From positions 52,999 to 116,998 of the forward strand of contig CAKZXA010000034.1 in assembly GCA_937922045.1 (NCBI GenBank): DNA of 64,000 nucleotides, given 5' to 3'. The first letter of the stretch is position 1. Every line of letters starts with the position of its first letter. Both the position numbers and the translations under genes were made by a program. The notes beneath the pieces are model-generated. The model was not told where the DNA came from and made no database searches. It worked only from the letters and a program-made list of their open reading frames with translations. Shown here one piece after another: positions 45,425 to 54,378 of this stretch. Origin of the DNA: an uncultured Acidimicrobiales bacterium. Lineage in GTDB: Bacteria > Actinomycetota > Acidimicrobiia > Acidimicrobiales > SZUA-35.

Positions 45425-46606
45425 GTGACCTTGGCATTGTCGCTTGAAGAAATCCGTGGGGCAACTCCGGGTGTAAACCACGTTCTGCATTTCAACAACG
45501 CGGGTAGCGCCCTACCACCTCAGACCGTTGTCACCACCATGACCGACCACCTCCAACGCGAGGCCACCATCGGTGGCTACGAGGCTGCAGCTGAGGCGAC
45601 CGAACGGCTCGACGCTGTTTACAGCTCTTTAGCTGATCTGCTCGGCACCCAGCCAGAACATGTGGCCGTGATTGAAAATGCGACCCGAGCCTGGGACATG
45701 GCCGTCTACGGCTACCCCTTCGTCGAGGGCGATCGGGTACTGACCGGTCGTTCCGAGTACGTCAGCAATGTGATAGCGCTACTGCAGCTCAAGGAGCGCC
45801 ACGGCATCGAGGTCGTGCTCATCGAGGACGACGATCACGGCCAGATCGACGTTGCCCAGCTAGAGGTCGAGTTGGCGAAAGGGGCGACCATGGTGGCCAT
45901 AACCCACGCACCGACCAACGGCGGTCTTATCAATCCGGCCGAGATCGTAGGAAGCCTCTGCCAGACCTACGATGCGTTCTACGTGCTCGACGCCTGCCAG
46001 TCGGCCGGCCAGGTTCCGCTCGACGTCGCCCGCATCGGCTGCGATGTGTTGTCCGGCACCGGCCGCAAGTATCTGCGGGGCCCGCGAGGCACGGGGTTTC
46101 TCTACGCCGGAGAGCGGGCCTTGGAGCGTATCGAGCCCCCCTTCCTCGACCTCCACGCGGCCGAATGGACCAGCGAATCCTCCTACAAGATCCGACCCGA
46201 CGCTCGTCGTTTCGAAAACTGGGAGACTAACTACGCTGGCAAGCTCGGCCTCGGTGCAGCGGTCGACTATGCCATATCTCTCGGCATCGATGAGTCATCA
46301 GAGCGAGTGCGCATCCTTGGCCAGTCGTTGCGCGATGCTCTCGCCGGCACGAGACGTGTCGCCGTCCACGACAAGGGTCTCCTACGTGGCGGCATCGTCA
46401 CCTTTACCGTCGACGGCGTCAGCGCCGAGGATGCTCATGCCCAACTCTCAGCGCAGCGCATCAATACCTCGACATCACCGGCCAGCCATGCTCGTCTCGA
46501 CCTACCCCACCGAGGGCTGCCGACGCTCTTGCGAGCATCGGTGCACTACTACAACGACGAAAAAGAAATCGATCGCTTCATCGCCGCCGTCGATCAACTC
46601 CGCTAG
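45425..46606 (+). CDS. Class V aminotransferase-family PLP enzyme
   Basis: 393-residue PLP-dependent enzyme related to cysteine desulfurases and isopenicillin-epimerase-like proteins. HFNNAGSALPPQTVVTTMTDHL is the substrate loop, and YVLDACQSAGQVPLDVARIGCDVLSGTGRKYLRGPRGTG contains the PLP Asp and the Schiff-base Lys (GRKYLRGPRG). No cysteine-loop typical of NifS/IscS is evident, so a desulfurase role is unlikely. GTG 45425 is the start. It is divergent from the M24 peptidase gene, and both act on amino acids or peptides. Confidence 0.88.
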   Translation: MTLALSLEEIRGATPGVNHVLHFNNAGSALPPQTVVTTMTDHLQREATIGGYEAAAEATERLDAVYSSLADLLGTQPEHVAVIENATRAWDMAVYGYPFVEGDRVLTGRSEYVSNVIALLQLKERHGIEVVLIEDDDHGQIDVAQLEVELAKGATMVAITHAPTNGGLINPAEIVGSLCQTYDAFYVLDACQSAGQVPLDVARIGCDVLSGTGRKYLRGPRGTGFLYAGERALERIEPPFLDLHAAEWTSESSYKIRPDARRFENWETNYAGKLGLGAAVDYAISLGIDESSERVRILGQSLRDALAGTRRVAVHDKGLLRGGIVTFTVDGVSAEDAHAQLSAQRINTSTSPASHARLDLPHRGLPTLLRASVHYYNDEKEIDRFIAAVDQLR

Positions 46607-46961
46607 CTCGAACCGCCAGCTCGATCCGGTTGGTGTTGTACCCCTGTCTTAAAAAAGCAAGGCTGAGGGCTACCCCGAAGCCAGTGATTGCGACCACGTC
46701 GTCGATACTGGCGGCGGCCAAAATCATGGTCGGGATGCCCCACTCGACCGGAAGACCGAGCAGAACCGACGAAGCTGCGGCGATAGCAGCCGCAGCATCA
46801 AACAACATCGAAGCGAGAAACGGTGGCCGCGTCTCGGAGCACAACGCTCGTCGAGGATGTCGGCTCCATCCATTGTGGACAGCGCCGGTCTTGAAAGAAT
46901 AAGGTGACCGGCCAACAGCGTCGCGTCGATTTTCAAGCGTGCTTTGAGACAGGGGGAAGGT
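46607..46961. other. Noncoding interval containing an antiporter relic
   Basis: A 355-bp stretch without an intact gene. It holds the Na+/H+ antiporter fragment listed separately. The last 30 bp carry the purine-rich ribosome-binding site (GGGGGAAGG) of the acyl-CoA synthetase gene. No terminator hairpin was recognised. Confidence 0.7.
46653..46808 (-). pseudogene. Fragment of a Na+/H+ (SLC9B/NHA-like) antiporter
   Basis: About 52 codons read LPVEWGIPTMILAAASIDD then VVAITGFGVALSLAF, closely resembling the transmembrane segment of NHA/SLC9B-type cation:proton antiporters (GIPTLxxAAxSxDDxxAITGF), including the conserved Asp pair that binds Na+. Nothing recognisable flanks it on either side, so it is a remnant of a gene otherwise deleted. 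A chance resemblance is unlikely given the length. Confidence 0.7.
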
Positions 46962-48563
46962 ATGAGTCCATTCGAACCGCGTATCAGCTGGGTGCTGGAG
47001 CGAGCAGCCACCCAATACAGCGATAGCGAGGCCACCGTCGATCTAGGTACAGGCGAGCGGCGGACGTGGGCCGAAACGCTTGGACGCGTGCGGGGCCTGG
47101 CCGCAGGGCTACGCGACCTAGGACTTGACGCCGGCGACCGGGTCGGCGTTCTGTCGCTCAACTCGGGTCGCCATTTAGAACTCTGGTTTGCCATACCCGA
47201 GGCGGGCCTGATCATGAACGACTTGAACTACCGCCTCGCAGTCGAGGAGTTGGCCTTCATCGCCAAAGACTCCAATATCAGGGTGCTCTTCGTCGACGAG
47301 GCCTTTCTCGATGCGGCTCGGCAGATGCAGGAGCGCTGCCCCGAATTACACACGCTCGTGCACATGACGCCTAGCGAATCACCAGCTGAGGCCACGATGG
47401 CCTACGAGGCTCTCGCCGCAACCGCACCCCGCTCGTTCGACGATGTGGGAACCGGTGGAGACGACGTGGCCGCCATCTTCTACACCGGAGGTACGACCGG
47501 TTTGCCCAAGGGCGCCATGTTGACCCACCGAAACCTGACCTCCAACGCCTTTCATATCGTGGCTTCGTTGGCCCTTAACCACAGCGACCGCTATCTCCAC
47601 TGCGGGCCCCAGTTCCATCTCGCCGACGGCGCTTTTGCCTACGGCGTGACCTGGATGGGCGGAACCCATGTCTTCATCCCTGCCTTCAACCCGGCCGAAA
47701 CTCTCGGTGCGTTCGAGACCGAGCGCATCACCTGCACGCTCATGGTGCCAACGATGATCAACATGGCCCTTCAGGCGCCGGAGGCGGCGACCGCCAATCT
47801 GTCCTCGCTTCGAGCAATTCTCTACGGGGCGTCTCCGATGCCCAGTGCTCTGCAGCGACAAGCGATCTCGACCTTTGGACCGGTCTTCGCTCAGGCCTAC
47901 GGCATGACCGAGGCCTCTCCCCTGGTTTCTTACATGAGCGCAGAAGCTCACGTGCGCGGCATCGCTGGTGAGGAACCCTGGGCGAAGCGTTTGGAGTCGG
48001 CGGGCTCTCCCGTCGTCGGTGTCCGGGTCGAGATTCGCCGTGAGGACGGGTCGGTTTGCGAGCCCGGCGAAGCAGGCGAGATCTATGTGCAAGGCCCGAA
48101 CATCATGGTCGGCTATTGGAATCGCGACGAGGAAACAGCGCACGCTCTCGTCGATGGCTGGTATCGCTCCGGTGACGTTGCCTATGCCGATGAGGGCGGC
48201 TATCTCTTCGTCGTCGATCGGGCGAAGGACATGATCATCTCCGGCGGCGAGAATATCTATACCACCGAGGTTGAGAACGCAATCTACGCCCACCCCGGCG
48301 TGCTCGAGGCCGCCGTGTTCGGTATCCCCCACGAGGAGTGGGGCGAGATGGTGCACGCCGAAGTCGTCTGTAAACCCGGTGTAGCTCTTGAGGGCGACGC
48401 CCTTAAAGAGCATTGCCGCCAACTGATCGCCGGCTACAAGCTGCCGCGCTCGGTCAACGTGCGCAGCCACGAGGAGCCGCTGCCGAAGTCGGGGGCGGGC
48501 AAGATCCTGAAGCGTGACCTGCGCGAACCATTCTGGGCCGACCGAGGCCGCGGCGTGAACTGA
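46962..48563 (+). CDS. Long-chain fatty-acid--CoA ligase (AMP-binding)
   Basis: 533-residue ANL-superfamily acyl-CoA synthetase that activates carboxylic acids via an acyl-adenylate. The P-loop-like motif is IFYTGGTTGLPKGAMLTHRN; YGMTEASPLVSY and GWYRSGDVAYADEGGYLFVVDRAKDMIISGGENIYTTEVENAIY are the A5 and A8 motifs. The catalytic C-terminal lysine is in LPKSGAGKILKRDLR. ATG 46962 is preferred because of the strong upstream GGAAGG; 46944 would add six residues. Chain-length preference cannot be read from the sequence. Confidence 0.93.
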   Translation: MSPFEPRISWVLERAATQYSDSEATVDLGTGERRTWAETLGRVRGLAAGLRDLGLDAGDRVGVLSLNSGRHLELWFAIPEAGLIMNDLNYRLAVEELAFIAKDSNIRVLFVDEAFLDAARQMQERCPELHTLVHMTPSESPAEATMAYEALAATAPRSFDDVGTGGDDVAAIFYTGGTTGLPKGAMLTHRNLTSNAFHIVASLALNHSDRYLHCGPQFHLADGAFAYGVTWMGGTHVFIPAFNPAETLGAFETERITCTLMVPTMINMALQAPEAATANLSSLRAILYGASPMPSALQRQAISTFGPVFAQAYGMTEASPLVSYMSAEAHVRGIAGEEPWAKRLESAGSPVVGVRVEIRREDGSVCEPGEAGEIYVQGPNIMVGYWNRDEETAHALVDGWYRSGDVAYADEGGYLFVVDRAKDMIISGGENIYTTEVENAIYAHPGVLEAAVFGIPHEEWGEMVHAEVVCKPGVALEGDALKEHCRQLIAGYKLPRSVNVRSHEEPLPKSGAGKILKRDLREPFWADRGRGVN

Positions 48564-48623
48564 GCGTCAACCGAAGAGTTCATCAGCTGGCCTACAACCT
48601 TCGAAGCCCGGTAGCCTGCGCCG

Positions 48624-49589
48624 ATGGCAGAGATGACATATCGCAGGTTGGGACGGAGCGGACTCAAGGTGAGCACGCTCTCGTATGGTTCATGGGTGAC
48701 GTTCGGCGGCCAGCAAGGGCTGGACGCCGTCACCGAGTCGATGGCGGCAGCTCACGACGCCGGGTGCAACTTCTTCGACAATGCCGAGGCCTATGCCGGC
48801 GGCGAGTCGGAGCGGTTGATGGGTCAGGCGCTCCAAGAGTTCGGTTGGGCTCGCGAAACCTACGTGATCAGCACCAAGTTCTACTGGGGCATCGTCGATG
48901 ATGTGAACACCAAGTTCACCCTCAATCGCAAATACCTTCTGCAGGGCATCGACCGAGCACTCGAGAGACTACAGCTCGATTTCGTCGATCTGATCTACTG
49001 CCATCGCGCCGACGCCGAGACCCCGATCGAAGAGACGGTCTTCGCCATGCACGACATCATCAGCCAAGGCAAGGCCTTGTACTGGGGCACGTCGGAGTGG
49101 AGCGCGGATGAGATTCGGGCCGCCTACGAGATCGCCGAACGCCATCATCTGCACAAGCCGGTGATGGAACAGCCGGAGTACAACCTGCTGAACCGGGCCA
49201 AGGTCGAGGACGAGTTCGCTCGCCTCTACACCGACATCGGGCTCGGTACCACGACCTGGAGCCCACTGGCCGGTGGCCTGTTGACAGGAAAATACCTCGA
49301 CGGCATTCCTGACGGGAGTCGGGCCAGCTTACAGAATCATGGCTATCTCCAGGATCGTCTCCAGGAGCAAGAGGCTGTGGCCACGATCCGTCGGGTCGTC
49401 GACGTAGCCTCCGAGCTCGACTGTCGACCAGCCCAAGTAGCCCTGGCCTGGTGTGCTGCCAATCCGAATGTTTCGAGCGTCATAACCGGGGCGAGCCGGT
49501 CGAGCCAGGTGGTCGAAAACATGGAGGCCATCCAGGTGCTCGACGCACTCACGCCCGACCTCGTGGCTCGGCTCAACGGCGACACCTAA
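48624..49589 (+). CDS. Aldo/keto reductase, K+-channel beta-subunit type
   Basis: 321-residue NADPH-dependent aldo/keto reductase. Catalytic Asp and Tyr are in [18 protein letters not shown], the Lys in VISTKFYWG, and the His in [12 protein letters not shown]. The cofactor-binding C-terminal part is [21 protein letters not shown]. It resembles the AKR6/KvBeta and YghZ-like group that reduces small aldehydes such as methylglyoxal. It lies 60 bp after the acyl-CoA synthetase gene on the same strand and may share its transcript. Confidence 0.92.
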   Translation: MAEMTYRRLGRSGLKVSTLSYGSWVTFGGQQGLDAVTESMAAAHDAGCNFFDNAEAYAGGESERLMGQALQEFGWARETYVISTKFYWGIVDDVNTKFTLNRKYLLQGIDRALERLQLDFVDLIYCHRADAETPIEETVFAMHDIISQGKALYWGTSEWSADEIRAAYEIAERHHLHKPVMEQPEYNLLNRAKVEDEFARLYTDIGLGTTTWSPLAGGLLTGKYLDGIPDGSRASLQNHGYLQDRLQEQEAVATIRRVVDVASELDCRPAQVALAWCAANPNVSSVITGASRSSQVVENMEAIQVLDALTPDLVARLNGDT

Positions 49590-49590
49590 C

Positions 49591-50061
49591 CTAGGGCATC
49601 CACGACGGGTCTCGCCCAGCGAACCCGAGCAGCCGATCGAGTGCCGGGGCGTTCGCATTAACGTCAACCTCAGCGTCGAAGAACCCAGAGTCGGGACCGC
49701 GGTATTCCGGTGCAACCATCGTTCGAAGAAAGTCGTGGGCCGGGTCGACGGTGGCGTCCGACAACGTGTAGGTACGGCCGGTCGCCGTGGCAAGGTCCCA
49801 GGCGTGAATAATGTACTCGCCGAGCGCCATGCCCAACACACCGTCGCCGGCCATGCGAGCCGCTGACATCACCACCATCTGGCTAGAGATCCCGGCGTCG
49901 ATCGCCTTCTCGATCTGGCGCAGGGCGACGATGACGAACTCGGATGCCGGTCTGTCGCCGAGTTCGAAGAGCGCCGGGTCGGGGCGTGGCGAGACAGCCA
50001 AGGGATCGGCGAGCGCTTTGGCGAAGAAGTCGAAGCAATCGACAAGGCGGTCGATAACCCG
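49591..50061 (-). pseudogene. 5'-truncated TIGR03086-family (mycothiol-type) gene
   Basis: The frame encodes the C-terminal three quarters of a TIGR03086 protein: VIDRLVDCFDFFAKAL, GVLGMALGEYIIHAWDLATATG (the HAWDLA metal/helix motif), and a C-terminal LLGFAGRDPSW. The first 40 or so residues with the PCxxWxxRD segment are missing. The frame meets a stop at 50077-50079, and similarity ends near 50060, where AraC-like sequence begins on the other strand. A TTG at 49999-50001 could start a short product, but it would lack the metal-binding N-terminus. Confidence 0.75.
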
Positions 50062-50472
50062 AGCCGAGCCGATCTTCTACGCCATGCTCTCGACCGCGTT
50101 CTCGACAACCGAGATCCGAGACTCCTCGCCGAAGCTCGAGAGGTGACGGGTGTCGCCGCCCTCGCCGAACACGACCGATCTGTGTGTCGAGCCGAGCACC
50201 TGGCCACAGCGGCAGGCACCAGTCTGCGAACACTCCAGCGTCTTTTCGACAAGCAAGTTGGCGTCAGCCCATCGTTCGTGATTCGGCGGTGGAGCATTAT
50301 CGAGGCGGCCGAGGCAGCCCGCCAAGCAGGTAACAACAAGGCGAGTTGGCGCGGATGGTCGGCGGTGGCGGCCGAGCTTGGCTACGCCGACCAGGCCCAT
50401 CTCACCCGTGACTTCCAACGCCATCTCGGTACCTCGCCAGCGGCCTACGCGCGGAGGCAGCAACCAACCTAA
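50062..50472 (+). pseudogene. 5'-truncated AraC-family regulator
   Basis: About 137 codons encode an AraC C-terminus: RADLLRHALDRVLDNRDPRLL, two helix-turn-helix motifs (LATAAGTSLRTLQRLFDKQVG and VAAELGYADQAHLTRDFQRHLG), and ending TSPAAYARRQ. The N-terminal ligand-binding domain (about 130 residues) is gone. A GTG at 50143 could begin a 109-residue DNA-binding fragment. Together with the truncated TIGR03086 gene this marks a deletion joining the two 5' ends. Confidence 0.78.
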
Positions 50473-50496
50473 GACCTACCGAGGCTACATCCGCAC

Positions 50497-51033
50497 CTAC
50501 ACCCGGATCAGACGCCTGGGTGCGCCGGGCGGCGGCGCGATGAATACCTCGTCACCCACCTCAACGATGCCCCCGCGGATGACAACGGCCATGACGCCAC
50601 TGCGATGGGCTGCGGTGTGGGTGTGACCCTCGCCGGCGAGAAACTGCATCAAACCCTTGGCGTGTCCGTTGATTTGACCACACGGATTGCGAAGACCGGT
50701 GAGGCAAATCAGAACATCCGAGCCCAACACCAGGGTGCTGCCGATCGGCTGTTCGACGAGGTTGAGCCCTTCCACCGTGATGTTCTCTCCAAGATCGCCG
50801 GGGGCGACAGAAAAACCAGCCTCGGTAGCCTCGGTCAGGATCTCGCGATCGAACAGGTGGACCTGTCGCAGGTTGGGTTGCGTTGGATCCTTGCGGACGC
50901 GAGAGCGGTGCTTGACCGTTGCGCCAAAGTGGGCGTCGCCCTCTACACCGCACCCTGCTACAAGGGTGAGGCGTTGCTCGGCCTGCTTCGTAAAGGTGTG
51001 TTTATCGCTGCGGTGCAGGGCGTGGATCGACAT
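50497..51033 (-). CDS. MOSC-domain protein
   Basis: 178-residue MOSC (molybdenum cofactor sulfurase C-terminal) protein. Family segments are GVEGDAHFGATVKHRSR, LFDREILTEATEAGFSVAPGDLGENITVEGLNL and LTGLRNPCGQING, whose Cys118 is the expected Mo-cofactor ligand. Stand-alone MOSC proteins bind Moco and resemble YiiM/YuaD, which reduce N-hydroxylated compounds. ATG 51033 begins MSIHALHRSDKHTF; upstream codons are not similar. The modABC importer at 34-37 kb would supply its metal. Confidence 0.9.
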   Translation of the reverse strand: MSIHALHRSDKHTFTKQAEQRLTLVAGCGVEGDAHFGATVKHRSRVRKDPTQPNLRQVHLFDREILTEATEAGFSVAPGDLGENITVEGLNLVEQPIGSTLVLGSDVLICLTGLRNPCGQINGHAKGLMQFLAGEGHTHTAAHRSGVMAVVIRGGIVEVGDEVFIAPPPGAPRRLIRV

Positions 51034-51165
51034 GACAATAGTGTGGATTAGTGCGTGGCGAGGGAGTGAGCGCTCTGGGCATTTGTCATTCGATCGTCGT
51101 TGATGCCCACGTTTGAGTTCTCGGCTAGATGTACCCGGCGTCACCGGGTCCTTACAATCAGAACA

Positions 51166-52332
51166 ATGAACACAGATACCGCTGGCTTCGGGGAAGCTCA
51201 CAAGCCGCTGGCCGGCATCACGGTCGTTGCGGTCGAACAAGCGGTCGCTGCACCCTTGTGCACAGCGCGCATGGTGGACGCGGGCGCCCGGGTGATCAAG
51301 GTCGAACGGCAAGGCGGCGATTTCGCCCGCGGCTACGACCGGGCCGGAGGGGGTGACAGCTCCTACTTCGCCTGGACGAACCACGGCAAGGAGTCGATCG
51401 TGCTCGACATCAAGGACGGCGACGACGCTGGCCTTTTACACGCTCTTGTCGCCGATGCTGATGTGTTCGTCCAGAACCTCGCCCCCGGCGCGCTAGCCCG
51501 CCTCGGTTTCGGCTCTGAGGAGCTGCGCTCCCTCAACCAACGCCTCATCACCTGCGACATCTCCGGCTACGGCGAGTCGGACGAGGTAGCAGACAAGAAG
51601 GCCTACGATCTTCTCGTCCAGGCTGAAAGCGGGCTGATCGCTGTGTCCGGCGGCCCCAACGAGCTCGGCCGTATCGGTGTGTCGATCTGCGACATCGGCA
51701 CCGGGATGACGGCCTACACCGCACTGCTTGAAGCCTTGATCTCACGTTCGGTCACCGGTCGTGGTTCCGGCGTGCGAGTGTCTCTGTTCGACGTGGCCGC
51801 CGAGTGGATGACTGTGCCCTTCGCTCAACAGGTTCACGGCGACGGGGGGCCAGCGCGGGTTGGGCTGCGCCACCCAACCATTGCGCCTTACGGTGCCTAT
51901 GAAACCGTCGAAGGTAACCTCACCCTGATCTCGATCCAGAATGAACGCGAATGGGATCGGCTTTGCTCCGATGTTCTCGACAAGGCCGAGTTGGCCAGTG
52001 ATACGCGATTCTCATCAAACAATGACCGAGTGGCCAACCGAGTCGAGCTCGACGCCGCCCTGTCTTCGGTCATCTCAACGTTGACAAAGGACGCCTTTCA
52101 GGAGCGCCTCCTGGCCGCTTCGATCGCCTACGGCATGGTGAGTTCGCTGGACGACCTCGTCGGGCACCCAGCCCTGCGGCGACGATCGGTGGTTTCCAGC
52201 AGCGGTCGCGCTATTGATCTGCCCGCACATCCAGTACGTCGCTCAGGCAGCACCGACCAACCGACCCCAGCGGTTCCCAAACTCGGCGAACACTCCGCCG
52301 CCATTCGCCAAGAGATGGCTCAACGACCGTGA
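51166..52332 (+). CDS. Class III CoA-transferase (CaiB/BaiF family)
   Basis: 388-residue CoA-transferase with the interlocked-dimer fold. LAGITVVAVEQAVAAPLCTARMVDAGARVIKVE is the CoA-binding start. The catalytic Asp is D148 in AYDLLVQAESGL. GRGSGVRVSLFDVAAEWM is typical of the C-terminal half. ATG 51166 is chosen; the open frame reaches 51100. The stop overlaps the GTG start of the enolase-family pseudogene as GTGA, so the two formed an operon before the latter decayed. Confidence 0.9.
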   Translation: MNTDTAGFGEAHKPLAGITVVAVEQAVAAPLCTARMVDAGARVIKVERQGGDFARGYDRAGGGDSSYFAWTNHGKESIVLDIKDGDDAGLLHALVADADVFVQNLAPGALARLGFGSEELRSLNQRLITCDISGYGESDEVADKKAYDLLVQAESGLIAVSGGPNELGRIGVSICDIGTGMTAYTALLEALISRSVTGRGSGVRVSLFDVAAEWMTVPFAQQVHGDGGPARVGLRHPTIAPYGAYETVEGNLTLISIQNEREWDRLCSDVLDKAELASDTRFSSNNDRVANRVELDAALSSVISTLTKDAFQERLLAASIAYGMVSSLDDLVGHPALRRRSVVSSSGRAIDLPAHPVRRSGSTDQPTPAVPKLGEHSAAIRQEMAQRP

Positions 52333-52832
52333 CAATCCAAGAAATCCGCGTCTACACCGTCCCGCTGGTGGCCAAAACGCTCTACAACATGTCTAACTCG
52401 ACCGTGACGGCGCCCCAGTCGACCGTCGAGATCGTCGATGGCGACGGCGTCGTTCAGGCGGCCATGACGGGGCACCCCGAGGCCAAGGCAGCTCTCGATA
52501 TCGCCTGCTGGGATCTGGCTGGCTAGAGACGTGGAACCCATGTCGTCGATCTGCTCGGCGGCAACCGTATGGTGTGCGCCCCGGCAACGATCTGGCCGTC
52601 GACACCAATCGCGGGTGGTCAACGGCTGAAGCGATCCAGGTGTCGGATGCATGCGCCAACATCACGATGTCGATGGAACAGCCCTGTGCGACCGAAGCCG
52701 AGCTGGCCGCGATCAAGCCCCGGATACGCCACCCGCTCGTGATCGACGAGAACACGACCGACCTTCCCACGGTGGCCCGCATGATCTCTTCCGGGCTGGC
52801 CAACGGTTTCGGATCGGACCAAATACGCCGGG
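52329..52832 (+). pseudogene. Mandelate racemase/muconate lactonizing enzyme-family relic
   Basis: Three lesions are visible. Residues MTIQEIRVYTVPLVAKTLYNMSNS are an enolase-superfamily N-terminus, but after VEIVDGDGV a block of about 50 codons is missing before GHPEAKAALDIACWDLAG. A TAG stop (52524-52526) follows, where the intact gene would continue to DLLGG (still legible). A further deletion and frameshift then lead into LAVDTNRGWSTAEAIQ (metal-binding Asp segment) and HPLVIDENTTDLPTVARMI, which ends abruptly near 52830. It cannot make an active enzyme. Confidence 0.88.
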
Positions 52833-52855
52833 GATGCGCCGCGCAGAGTTCAAGC

Positions 52856-53734
52856 TCAGAATTCGAGCAAGGACTCGGACAGTGAGCGAAGGCCTACAGC
52901 GGCCAGGATTGGATTCTTCGTCTGGTAGTAGTGGTAGGCCATCAGCCCGAAGCCAAAGGCCCACCCTCGGCCTCTCCTCCACGTTGCATCGTCAACCTCG
53001 GAACAGTCGCGAAAGGCGGTGCGCTCCCCGGCGCCCAAGACCGTCCAGGCCGCCATCAGGTCACAGGCTGGGTCGCCAACGCCGACACCGCCGAAGTCGA
53101 TGACTGCGCAGAGTTTTCCGTCCTGTGCGAGAAGGTTGCCTGGGAGCAGATCGCCATGTATCCAGACCGGAGCGTCTTGCCACTGAGGCAGATCGATGGT
53201 GGCCTGCCAGGCGTCCAAGGCTGTGGCCTTGTCGATGATCCCGTCAGTTCCCAAGTCGTCGATTGCGGCGAGGACATCGCGCTCTTGATCTACCAGAGGT
53301 CCGCCGCGGAATGATGGTGGCCCGTCGCCTGGCTCAATCCGGCGTAGGGCGGCGCCAAATCGGCCCAGCTCTCTCGCAGCGTGATCAAGATCAACGATGG
53401 GGGCATCAAAGGCATTGACGCCATCTAACCAGCGGTAGATCGACCAGTGCATAGCAAAGCCAGCTCCCGGACGTCCATACCCAACGGGAGTAGGAATGGG
53501 AAGTGGTAGTTCATCGGCGAGGACGGGAAGCCATCTCTGTTCTTTATGTACCTGACTCTCGGCTCTAGGAATGCGGGGAAGTCGCAGCGCGAGCTCAGAA
53601 CCCAGTCGGTACATCGCGTGGTCTGTGCCCGCCGACTCGACTCGCTCAATCGATAGTCCTGTGTATTCGGGGAACTGTGCCCGAAGCAGAGACTCAACGA
53701 GCGCGTCGTCGATATCGACCTCGTCAGGGTGCAT
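52856..53734 (-). CDS. Aminoglycoside phosphotransferase-family protein
   Basis: 292-residue protein-kinase-like phosphotransferase. The Brenner motif VWIHGDLLPGNLLAQDGKLCAVIDFGGVGVGDPACDL contains the catalytic Asp and metal-binding residues. The N-terminal start MHPDEVDIDDALVESLLRAQFPEY matches relatives of ACAD10-type and macrolide/aminoglycoside kinases. GTG 53749 would add five residues. Whether it inactivates an antibiotic or phosphorylates a metabolite is unknown. The 5' end overlaps the upstream TetR gene, so both are likely on one transcript. Confidence 0.87.
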   Translation of the reverse strand: MHPDEVDIDDALVESLLRAQFPEYTGLSIERVESAGTDHAMYRLGSELALRLPRIPRAESQVHKEQRWLPVLADELPLPIPTPVGYGRPGAGFAMHWSIYRWLDGVNAFDAPIVDLDHAARELGRFGAALRRIEPGDGPPSFRGGPLVDQERDVLAAIDDLGTDGIIDKATALDAWQATIDLPQWQDAPVWIHGDLLPGNLLAQDGKLCAVIDFGGVGVGDPACDLMAAWTVLGAGERTAFRDCSEVDDATWRRGRGWAFGFGLMAYHYYQTKNPILAAVGLRSLSESLLEF

Positions 53735-54353
53735 CTTCGGATTCGACACGTTCCTCTACCTCGAGACGAAATACTCCATCGAGATGGTAGTCGATCGTCT
53801 CGTATGCCTGCTCCGGAGTAATCGTGCCGAGAAAGACGTATTGGCCGACGCCGGTTGTCAACGATGAAAGGAGATGGGCTTCGAGTTCGGGGACTACCCC
53901 TTCGCTAAGGGGACCTCGGTCAAGCTGCTCCAGGATCGTTGTGACCATGAGGTCTGCTTCAACGGTGCGGTGCCCGCTCGTGCCATCGTCTGGGTCGGTG
54001 GACACGATAGCTTCGTGGTACAAAGCGATGTACATCAACCCTGCGGTCCGGCTTTCTTCGTCGATGGGGATGAACGACTTCAGGAATGCGCCGAGGACCT
54101 CGCGAGCCGAGCCGTCAGTCCGGCAAATCCATTCCATCAGTCGAGCCGTGGAGCGCTCGCCGACGTGACGTTGGGTGGTCTCAAGAAGGTCGGCCTTTGA
54201 GCTGAAGTAGTGCTGTACCAATGGCACGGAGATACCGGCCTCGGCCGCGACTTTACGGAAGGTGGCAGCGTTGAGGCCGTCTCGCAGAGTGATCCGACAC
54301 ACAGCGTCGGTGATTTGTCGTCTTCGTTCTTCGTGGTCGACTTTCTTCGGCAT
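53724..54353 (-). CDS. TetR-family transcriptional regulator
   Basis: 209-residue repressor. Residues 1-50 form the DNA-binding helix-turn-helix (RRRQITDAVCRITLRDGLNAATFRKVAAEAGISVPLVQHYFSSKADLL). The C-terminal ligand domain resembles the BetI-like group. ATG 54353 begins MPKKVDHEERR; an in-frame ATG at 54365 lies within the palindrome. It is divergent from the alpha/beta hydrolase gene across about 20 bp and precedes the phosphotransferase gene, so it probably controls both. Confidence 0.9.
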   Translation of the reverse strand: MPKKVDHEERRRQITDAVCRITLRDGLNAATFRKVAAEAGISVPLVQHYFSSKADLLETTQRHVGERSTARLMEWICRTDGSAREVLGAFLKSFIPIDEESRTAGLMYIALYHEAIVSTDPDDGTSGHRTVEADLMVTTILEQLDRGPLSEGVVPELEAHLLSSLTTGVGQYVFLGTITPEQAYETIDYHLDGVFRLEVEERVESEDAP

Positions 54354-54360
54354 AACGATT

Positions 54361-54378
54361 ACCATACACCCGTATGGT
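54361..54378. promoter_or_regulatory. Probable TetR operator
   Basis: ACCATAC-ACCC-GTATGGT is a perfect 7-bp inverted repeat with a 4-bp spacer between the divergent TetR and hydrolase genes. The hydrolase ATG (54374-54376) lies inside the right arm. Autoregulation by the adjacent TetR protein is the natural inference. Confidence 0.75.

Noticed and set aside
46630..46902. 90-codon plus-strand open frame between the aminotransferase and acyl-CoA synthetase genes.
   Set aside because: The coding-like signal here is on the minus strand (antiporter relic); the plus-strand peptide resembles nothing.
47379..48470. 363-codon minus-strand open frame.
   Set aside because: It lies wholly inside the acyl-CoA synthetase gene, which shows all ANL motifs on the plus strand; the minus-strand protein resembles nothing.
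52524..52526. TAG in the enolase-family gene as a pyrrolysine codon.
   Set aside because: The gene also has two internal deletions and a frameshift, and nothing else suggests pyrrolysine use.
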